NCBI GenBank assembly: GCA_021521415.1
Contig: JAIQDT010014618.1
Location: 1 to 64,000 of the forward strand
DNA from: Bidens hawaiensis
Lineage: Eukaryota > Streptophyta > Magnoliopsida > Asterales > Asteraceae
Length of the DNA: 64,000 nucleotides
Direction: 5' to 3'
The position numbers were made by a program, and so were the translations under genes. Position 1 is the first letter of the stretch, and every line of letters begins with the position of its first letter. The notes beneath the pieces are model-generated. The model was not told the DNA's origin, ran no database searches, and was given only the letters and a program-made list of their open reading frames with translations. This document shows, piece by piece, positions 55,345 to 64,000 of the stretch.

Positions 55345-58300
55345 TCATAAAAGGTTTCCAAATATTTCCTTATACACAACGTTTTTTGTTTCGTTAATCA
55401 ACTGAGATTCTTTATCTAGTAAAACAATCTTAATACCTTCTCGAGTCTTAACTCTAGACAAAGCAACATAAAGCTAGCCATGAGTAAAAACCGGGTCTTT
55501 TAAATATAATCCAACACGCGATAACGATTGTCCTTGACTTTTATTTATAGTCATTGCAAAACAAACGGATATAGGAAACTGTCTTCTCTTTAACTTGAAT
55601 GGAAGCTTCTTATCAGAAGGTGTAAGACTTATTCTGCTAATTAAAGTACGAAATCCTATATTTGTACCAGAAACAACCTTAGCTTCAATGACGCGTTTTC
55701 CCAAACTAACAACTTGTAGTATAGTTCCATTGCACAAACCTTTTTTCTGATTAATATTTATTAGTAACATAATAGAAACTCCCACCTTAAGTAACAAACG
55801 ATGGTTTGGCATTCCAGACATCTTTATACCATTAAGGAAATCAGGAGAGTACAACGTGGGATCAAAATCTTCTGAGACACTTTCAACCTCATCGATACTA
55901 TCTGAACTTAAGTATTCCATTTCTTGACCGGGAAAATATGATAACATACGATCATTAATTTCTTGAACCACCTCATTTAAGGGAGAAAGCAACGCCCGTT
56001 CTTGAAAGTAAGTAAGATCGTTAAACCTTTCTAACATAGAAGGATAAACAAAGTCTATTAAATCAGACATAGGATCAAGGGAATGTTTTATTAGAAGGTC
56101 ATCTGGAATTGATATAGTTGTTTCACCGTCATTCGGACCACCAAGATTACCTTCACCAATATCCAACAACCAATCAGCAAATTTTTGAATCTCTAAAGTG
56201 TTTGTCATTTGAGAACCAAGAGTCAACCTGTAACATCCCGAAATTTCCAAAATAATATCAATTATATTACCTAATAATAGAGGGAAAGTTTACTCGGGTT
56301 ATCAGGAAATAAATAAAAGAATAGGAGTTGGTATGGGTCGGGCTAGTGTCGGGTAATGGATGTGGGTTATGGACTTGGATTAATAGAGATGGGTTAAATG
56401 AGAATGGGCCTTAGGTCCATGGGATTTCAGGGATATAAATACCCTAACACCCCAAAATATCTTCATTTCTATCATTATCCAAACACACACACACCCACAC
56501 ACACACGCCACAACTTCGCCGGCCGAGCCAAGGGAAGAATCGGGCAGGTCCGAGAGAGGGCAATTAGTGTGCTAGCAAGTTAAACGAGATCCAAACAAGC
56601 TCAAAAAGGTATGATTCTTGATCTTTGAGGTTTAAAGATCCAAGCTTTTTAGTGTATAAGCGACCAAAAATGGTCGGGAAGCGTAGTGGGTGATATTGAA
56701 CCATAGCAAGGGTGTTAAAATCGCTCAAAATGCTGAAAAGAAGCCGATCAGCGGCTGTCTGGGCAACTTCGCCTGATCTGGGCAACTTCGCCTTCAACGC
56801 GATGAACTTCGCCTGTAAGCTAAGTTCGCCTGATGAACTTCGCCTGCAAGCTAAGTTCGCCTGATGGCAACTTCGCTGTAAAGTTAAGTTCGCCTAACTG
56901 GTAACTTCGCCTGAGGCCAAGTTCGCCTGATGGCAACTTCGCTGTAAAGCTAAGTTCGCCTAAGGTTAACTTCGCCTAGAGCTAAGTTCGCCCGAGGGTT
57001 AACTTCGCCTAAAGTCAAGTTCGTTTAGAAAATAAATTAAAAATCTAATGAAAAATGTGTTAAGACAGTTAATGGAAATAAAATTTTTCCAAGCTGACCT
57101 GGCAGCTCGACCCCAGCCAGGGGCTCTGCCCCTTGGACCCTGCTAGGGGCTGCCGCCCCTAGACCCCGCTGCCAGGGGCGCTGCCCCCGGACCCCCGTTC
57201 GTTGTGGGTCATATAAAGATAGAAATACATTGTGAGAAGTGATAGTTAATTGATACGTATACTTGTTATACAGTCAGCCGTGCACAACTGAAGAAAGGGA
57301 TTACGATTAACGGTGAACGTAACCGTGTTCAGGTGAGTTTCTAGCCCCATTCCTTGTTATGTTTTCGGGGCTGTGTGCATACTCAATGTGATAGTTAATA
57401 CACTTATCCTAAGAGATAAGTGTATGCCTTATGTGGATAATGTGAAATGTATGAATGATTGCTCGATGGTACGTGAACGATCTTCGGATATTGCACGTAC
57501 TGTCAGGTTGTAACGCTATGTATAAGGTAAGTATGTTAGGTATGTTTATGTGTATGAACATGATGGAGATAATAGAAGAAAGAAATGATAATGTATGGTT
57601 GTATGGTTACGAAAAGGGTACCGAGCCCTACTAAAACTCGAGGTATGATGTATGGTTGTATGGTAACGAAGAGGGAATCGAACCCTACTAATATTTGGGA
57701 ACTAGGGAACCGAACCATACCAATATCCGAGAAAAGAGGTGTATGTCGTGTATGACATATGTGATAGATACGAATGATTGTCTGACGGTACGTGAATGAT
57801 CTTCGGATATTGCACGTACTGTCAGGATATAAATAAAGATATTAATATTGCGTGTAATGTAAGGATGATGTATGAACATTATGAATGAAAGCTTGTCGGT
57901 ACGTGAACGATCTTCGGATATTGCACGTATCGTCAAGGGAAGTGATTAGCTCCTTACATGGATATTAAATAATAACGTATAGATAGTGTTCATTTTATGG
58001 AAAGTATGGTGTTCCTTTTATGGAAAGTATGGTGTTCCTTTTATGGAAAGTATGGTGTTCCTTTTATGGAAAGTATAGTGTTCCTTCTATGGATAGTAAA
58101 GTGTTCCTTCTATGGAAAGTATACAGAGTGTTCCTCCTATGGAAATTATATATAGTATGGTAATGGTAATGGTTCTTTTAATAGATATTACGTGACGATC
58201 CTCCTATGGATATTTATACGAGGTTAAGATAGTAATATGTGTCTTCGGATACGGGAAGAAATATATGGGAATAAATTGTATGTATGGTAGCAAGTATGTA

Positions 58301-61300
58301 GGTAGAGCAGAAGGGCAACTAGTGAAGTATGGATATGTATCTACAAATATGTATGTATGTGTATGTATTGTATGGCATTCGATTAACTAGAACTCACTCA
58401 GCGTAGCTGACTTTTAGTATGCACGCAGGTGAGCTGATTACAGAGCTAGCATGAGGATGACACACGGCATGGATTGAACGGCTGGCATCTGAAGAAAGAA
58501 GTAAAGATGTTTTAAAAATAAAGTTTTGTGTTATGGTATCAAAGAAAAGATTTAATGTTTTGTAACAAATGATTGATGTTTTATATTCCGCGAAAAGTTT
58601 TAATAAACTCTGATTTGAAGAACTGTGTTTATGAGTAAATCCGACACGAAAGTAGGGCCACCGGGTTCGGGGCCTTACACAACCTCATGTTCTTTGTTAG
58701 TTTCAAAACCTTACACTTTGACCATATGTAAGAAGAACTAATTGTTGCATTGACACACTCGTTTCTTGTTCCATTCTGTACAACAGGTAAAATCTGTCTG
58801 AAATCACCCCCAAGAACAACTACCTTACCTCCAAACAATGATTCAGAAGTGTTTGCCAAATCACCTTTCATAACATCTTTTAGCGTTCTGTCCAACGCTT
58901 CAAACGCATGTTTATGAATCATTGGAGCTTCGTCCCAAATTATTAATGATGTTTTCTTCAATAAGTCAGAAACATCAGTATTTCTCTTAACCTGAAAATG
59001 TTGAATATGTAAACATTATATTAAATATAATAATTAAAAAAAGATAAATTAAATTGTAAAATAATAACTACCTAATAAAATTTATAATACTTACCTGACA
59101 TTGGGAGTCCTCGGTAAGATTGATTGGAATGAGGAATCTTGAATGAGCAGTTCTACCGCCTTCTAATAATAAAGATGCTATTCCACTTGAAGCAACATTA
59201 AGAACAATTTCTCCCTTAGACCGAATTGAGGCGGATAAAGTTTTCCATAAGTATGTTTTGTCGGTACCTCCATAACCATAAACGAAAAAAACACCACCTT
59301 TTTTACGTATCCATGAGTCAAATATTTCGTTGTAAACGCCTTTTTGTTCAGAAGTTAGAGATATATACAAATGCTTAAAATCATTTGTCAAAGCATCGGT
59401 ATCATAAGCTAGTTCTTCCATCATAAGAGGATTCATTGAGGCAGATATAGATTCCTGATCTGGAAACGGCATGTGCGAAAACCTACGTAGAGATTATTTG
59501 TTTGATACCAAAAACTCTTCAATCTCAAGTAATGCCAAGTTCTTAAGTTGGTCGTCACTAAGACACAAATCTGAAAAATAATTAATTAATTTACTTTAAA
59601 GTAAACTACAAAAAGAAAATATCACATATAGAACAAAACTAACCTGGATTCTTGTGTTTCTTTTGTTGATAATAAAGAATACCGTCGACTAAGAATTGCC
59701 ATGTATTATCCCAAACGTAATCAGGTCTTGATAATGAGAATGTTATAAGCATTGTTGCAAACAAATTCCTTAGATAATATCCGGTTGCGGTATGGCTTGC
59801 TTCCTCTATTGCTTCTATGTACTCCTTATCATCATCTAAAAGCCCTCTTCTATAACATGCATCTCTAAAAGAATCACAAACAACACCATCTACCGTGCGA
59901 ATATCTTCGAAACATTAGGGTCCTTTAACCTTGTTTAAAAGTATTCGTAAGTAGTAGGCCTCGTCAAACGATGCAGGAACGGCATGAATTCTACCAATAG
60001 CAAATCCCTTTAACCTTGGTACCCATTTCGGTGGTGCTTTTTTTCCATACAAACTGTGTTGGAAACTCAGCATAGGATAGCTTCCTTGCATGCCTATAGC
60101 TTTTATTGGCTTCCATCCAACCAATAAACATTGAAGCAGCATTGGAAGGCTTCGTAAGAACATCTTCAATATCTTCCTCCGGACCATAAATTACTTGTTG
60201 CTGACCATGTAAATGGAAAGGAAGTCTCGTAATAGCCGGGACCCTATAATGAACATCAAAAGCAAATATCCTCCAGGCAGCCTCACATGCAGAAAGATAT
60301 CTACAATCGTAAAATGCTTTAATCTCGTCCGCATAAGGATCTTCATTATCGGGGCTGTTATTTTGGACAAGGGAAATTGTAGCACGATCTGGACCCTTAT
60401 TTATATATTTAAACAAATACTTGATTGATCCTTCTTGATTGCACCACTCGACATTTATATGGGCTTGATACTTTCTTAACAGAATTTTGTTGTAAGGGAC
60501 AACACTTCTATTATCTAAATTTATTCCTTTCTTAACGACGTAACGTCCATTATCTCTTCTTTTATAAATTGGAAAACCTTTTGAATCTATACTTGTCTCA
60601 CTTTGAAATCTTTTTGGAAAATTTTTGGAACATTCTCTATCAATCATGCAGCTACAGCTCGGATTAGCCTCACCACAAGGACCATGAAGCATATGATCCG
60701 ACACAAGCTGGTATAGGTCTGGTTCAGTCAACTTGTCTGGAATTTCACTTGAAACAAACTTATCTATATCGGATGGATTATGAATTTTATTATCTGGATG
60801 AATGAATAAGCAAATATGGGCATGAGGTAGATCATGTTTCTGAAACTCAGTTGTGTAAACGGCTGCACTTGGAATTAAAAATAAAAATTAGCACAAAATA
60901 ATAAAATAAAGATCTTCAAAATTAGCAGGAAAAAATATGAAAATATAAATTTTTATTTGCGAACCGAACCTGCTTTAACCTTCCCAAACAAAGATTTACC
61001 CTTCAACAACTTAATCATTGAATCAAGCTTCATCTTAAAAATACGACATAATATATCGGGCTTGTCTTTAGAATTTAAACTGGTATCCTTCAAAAAACGC
61101 TTGACTTCTGGCCAACCGGGATTGCACGTAATGGTTAAGAAAAAATCTGGATAACCGTACCATCTACAAAGACACATGGCGTCCAAATAATTTTGCATCA
61201 TATATCTACTTCCTCCGGTAAAAGATGATGGAAGAATTACACGCTGACCAGATGTGAAAACATCTGAAGTTCCTGATGTCTTAAGGTTTCGAAGGCTTTC

Positions 61301-62941
61301 GTATGTGTCACACCTAAGTTCACTCTGTTTAGAACGTATAAAATGCAACCTTTGACTCTCAACCATGGTGTATTTGTCTACCAAAAGCTGCTGAAAAAGC
61401 CTCCTACCATTTAAGGGTAGTGAGAATTGGTTAGGCCTATCTTGTAACCTATATGCAAAGAACTCTCGCATCGTGCACTTCTTACGGGCAGCAGTAGATG
61501 AAGGATCGACATTCCGATGAGGAATGTCTATCTTATAACCATCCTCACCAAAAGGAAAAAGCAAAGGAAATTGGAGAGGAGTATAAGAAGGATGAAGCTC
61601 ACTAATTCGTCGAAGACCGCCAGAGCTCGAGTTAACTATTATATCTCTATTGTCCAAGGCATCACCAATATCTCCAACTATAAGAGCAGCAACCTCAGAG
61701 GCCGTTGGTAAGTTATAGGTCCTAGCATCGTATTGCCTTGTTCCAACAATGCTGAGTTTTAAATCATTATGAGGATTTTCTTTAAAAGAATCACGTACCA
61801 ACCGATAGGCCTGAACCAATGGATTTGTGAGTCTAACATTTCCTTCGGATAATTAATAATATAATCATCAAACTTTTTGTCATCTCCGGATAATTGACTG
61901 CAAGAAAAACAAAGGAAAAAATACACTTTAAAGTTAATATGAATGTAATATATTATAAAATAATATGTTTATAAAAATTATAAACATATACTGGTTAAGG
62001 TAAGTCTTACCCAAAAACTCGCTGTCGGTTTGAAACTTCGTTCTCTGTATCATAAATGTATAGTTGAGCAAACTGAGGTTTGTTACCATCTAATGGAAGA
62101 AGAGTTCCTATAGAATGGTAGTTTTCTCCACTTAGTCTAAACGTGTATGGAGTGTTTCCTCTATTAATGGAATTGTCAATTTTTCCACCCATTGATGTAA
62201 AGGAGAACATTGAATTGAATCATCTAATATTTTTCAAAAAATACTTGCTTAAAGGATCCTCGCCACGAAATAACTTAACATAACTTTCATGAGGCTGTTT
62301 TAATTCAGGCAGTTGAACATTCCCGCTGCGACAACATAAAGAGAAATTTGAATCGCCACTACTATGTTTTCCTCTCCTAGATTTAGCTTCCCATAAACAG
62401 GCTTTGCATGAATTACATTGGAAAGTTTGATTACCAAGATCAAGGTAATCTGTACAACAAATGCAAAAGAAGTTATGGCATGGATTTAGAACATACTATG
62501 TAGAATTACATAATGTATTAACAAATAACCTGATGATATGCCTTTAAAAACATCTACAACAAACTCAAAATCATTTAACGGCTGCATAGGTATAGCAGTA
62601 GTATTGCTTGTTCTCCTTGTTCGTCCTTTACGCCTTGTTGATGAGGTACTTCCCGAATTTATGTAGTTAGAAACAGAAGCGCTATTACTCAATATTGGGT
62701 TAGTGTTGATGTTAGAAGAAGTAACACAATCTGTTCAACAAAATATTATACGGAGTATAACTACTAACACAACAAATAAATATAATGATTAAAAGAAAAT
62801 AGGCAATACTTGTGATAGACGGGCTTCTTTGGAAAATTTTGTTTAAAGAATGTTTTATTTTATCACGTTTCCCATCTAGAATATCCTTTCTTTGTTTTCG
62901 TTTTGATGAAAACGAACTTTCAACTTGAGTAGATGTATCAT
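55345..62941 (-). pseudogene. Helitron Rep-helicase (RepHel), inactivated
   Basis: The order is zinc-finger-like N-part (YLDLGNQTFQCNSC, 62.45 kb), FTSMGGKIDNSIN, Helitron-like N domain (FFLTITCNPGWPEVKRF, 61.1 kb), the HUH Rep motif (LPHAHICLFI, 60.82 kb), the tyrosine motif (KYLFKYINKGPDR, about 60.4 kb) and a PIF1 helicase. The helicase has its Walker A at 59.26 kb, then WDEAPM, GGDFRQILPVV, NKSQGQSL and VALSRVKT. Damage is plain: TGA at 62220-62222, a frameshift near 61838, a frameshift near 60050, TAA at 59915-59917, TAG before LYVALSRV at 55474-55476, and a solo LTR inserted between motifs III and IV. Walker A reads GYGGTDKT, with Asp replacing the usual Gly. Several introns with normal borders separate the parts. 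The intact enzyme would nick at the element ends and drive rolling-circle transposition. Confidence 0.9.
56229..58679 (+). mobile_element. Solo LTR, family A (2.45 kb), nested in RepHel
   Basis: It begins TGTAACATCCCGAAATTTCC and ends GGGGCCTTACA, with CAACC on both sides (56224-56228, 58680-58684). It is the same family as 35988-37822 in opposite orientation. It is longer mainly because of extra internal sequence: 57060-57210 is a GC-rich block with repeats of GGGGCTGCCGCCCCT type, and 57580-57730 adds further duplications. The GCGAAGTT/GCGAACTT ~33-bp minisatellite lies at 56760-57030 and the ~24-bp TATGGAAAGTATGGTGTTCC minisatellite at 57985-58145. A TATA box GATATAAATACCC at 56433 marks the probable U3/R border. 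Confidence 0.92.
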
Positions 62942-62944
62942 CTG

Positions 62945-63630
62945 CAAATATATATATATATATATATATATATAGGATTAGGTTCATTTTAGAAGTATTT
63001 CTAAGTGCGAGAAGTGCGAGAAATGAATCCAACCAATCACATTTTTTCTTTTATTTTATCATTTATTTAATATTAAGGGTATAATAGTAAAATATATATT
63101 TTATTCATATTTGGCAAATCATAAAGAAAGGAGGAGTTACAAATAATTTATTTTTTTATTTGTTTTCAATATTGGACTATATGTCCATAATCCAGGAACT
63201 ATATTGAATTCTTTTTCTTTTTATTTTATCAATTGTGTCATTATCCGTATTATCATTTTTTTAATTAAATTTCATATATTGATTACATATAATGTTCTTG
63301 AATTCAACTGTGTCGACTAATTCAATCAAATCTACTTATCAAATTGATTATTTTTTATTAATATAGGTATGATATCAATTGTGACAGATAAAGTGTGTAC
63401 TATTAAATTATTAGACAAGGATATATTATTTTCAACACTCAATTTAAAATTTTTGTGATATCTTACAATATATGAATCAAGTTCGTCAACTGTGAGACTA
63501 TTAACGACTTTTACATGAACATAACTCGTATATTGGATAACAGTTTCACAAAAGAAAAACAAAACTCAGCTTATAAATTATAGTAAATATACAAGGCAAC
63601 GACAACCACAAATGATGTCCAATAATCAAA
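62945..63630. other. TA tract and AT-rich insertion-like segment
   Basis: After a TA tract (62946-62973) the sequence AGGATTAGGTTCATTTTAG begins, matching the arm start of the foldback element at 8.67-9.2 kb. The other end is not found. No gene is recognised to 63630. Confidence 0.4.
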
Positions 63631-63633
63631 ACT

Positions 63634-64000
63634 TGTCACACCCTCAAAATCCACTAACAGAGTTTTACCGTTAGAGGGTGTGAACTAACAGGATCGGATT
63701 CATTAGTTATAATCAAACCATAAAACAAAGTTTCAAAACCATGAAAACGTTTACGAGTATTTAAATGCGGAAGCGTAAAAAAAACATAAAACAAAATGTT
63801 GCGTCACGCAGGACGACTTAAACCCAATGATAACAGTTTTAAAAGAGTTTGCATAATAAAAGCGTTTTCAAGCAATGCATGATCCTATACCGCGCGCCCG
63901 CCTCGGCTACCTGAGAATAACATACTAAAAGTGTCAACACGGGGTTGGTGAGTTCACAAGTTTATATAAAATAAAGCGTTTAACGCTTGCGTTCAGCGTT
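63634..64000 (+). mobile_element. Beginning of an LTR, cut by the window edge
   Basis: TGTCACACCCTCAAAATCC is a typical LTR start, and the next 360 bp have the higher GC and palindromic CTAACAGAGTTTTACCGTTAG expected in a U3. The rest lies outside the window, so type and orientation are uncertain. Confidence 0.5.

Larger units (their letters stand above)
53551..63633 (-). mobile_element. RepHel-encoding Helitron, 5' end not resolved
   Basis: The 3' end, read on the minus strand, is CCCGTGTGTAACATGGG, then TACGAAC, CTAG (53554-53551) and T. It is nearly the same terminus as the Helitron ending at 24851. Rightwards come a 175-aa ORF, the PIF1 helicase and Rep parts of RepHel, and N-terminal exons to 62941. 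The 5' TC end was not found. It may lie beyond the TA-flanked insertion at about 62945 or beyond the LTR that starts at 63634. A 2.45-kb solo LTR (56229-58679) is nested inside. Confidence 0.8.

Noticed and set aside
60213..60428. Plus-strand ORF opposite the Helitron Rep domain
   Set aside because: Antisense shadow of the conserved minus-strand KYLFKYINKGPDR region.

Overview
This window is plant nuclear DNA, almost certainly from a eudicot. It is AT-rich, its genes have many GT-AG introns, and its intergenic space is packed with nested transposable elements. An Asteraceae source would fit the element content, but nothing in the sequence proves the family.

Host genes. Six host loci can be supported. 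(1) 6058-7865 (-): the 3' part of a small PHD-type zinc-finger gene, assembled from three short exons. (2) 13160-16192 (-): a complete four-exon gene for a plasmodesmata callose-binding (X8/CBM43) protein, including a 34-bp microexon. (3) 26669-29371 (+): a complete six-exon gene for a seven-pass membrane protein of the TPRA1/CAND family. (4) 30988-34230 (+): an HSP101/ClpB1 disaggregase gene that keeps the full-length layout but carries three frame-breaking indels. (5) 42827-44027 (+): a complete five-exon SNAP33-type Qb+Qc SNARE gene. (6) 44483-51816 (-): a complete 24-coding-exon DEAH1/Prp2-type spliceosomal RNA helicase gene. Genes 5 and 6 converge, with 455 bp between their stop codons.

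Mobile DNA. 0-5.2 kb holds a decayed Mutator-like transposase, a Helitron end, an array-like element with hAT-style ends, and a 1.4-kb non-autonomous MULE. 8.6-12.9 kb holds a TA-flanked foldback element and a Tourist-like MITE. 17.1-24.85 kb is a 7.7-kb non-autonomous Helitron containing a solo LTR and a tandem array of its own 3' region. 25-26.3 kb has a hairpin MITE and a small Helitron. 34.5-42.2 kb is a nested mosaic: two small Helitrons, a copia fragment split by two solo LTRs, and a ribosomal protein L7a fragment split by a hAT-like MITE. 53.55 kb to beyond 62.9 kb is a RepHel-encoding Helitron on the minus strand. It is broken by nonsense and frameshift changes and by a 2.45-kb solo LTR. 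The beginning of another LTR lies at the right edge.

How the parts relate. The 53.5-63 kb Helitron encodes a 175-aa protein of unknown function next to its 3' end. The C-terminal part of the same protein is found, in decayed and tandemly repeated form, in the 17.1-24.85 kb Helitron, which also shares the 3' terminal region. The second element therefore looks like a non-autonomous derivative of the first family. Several insertions have clear target-site duplications, so their order of nesting can be read directly.
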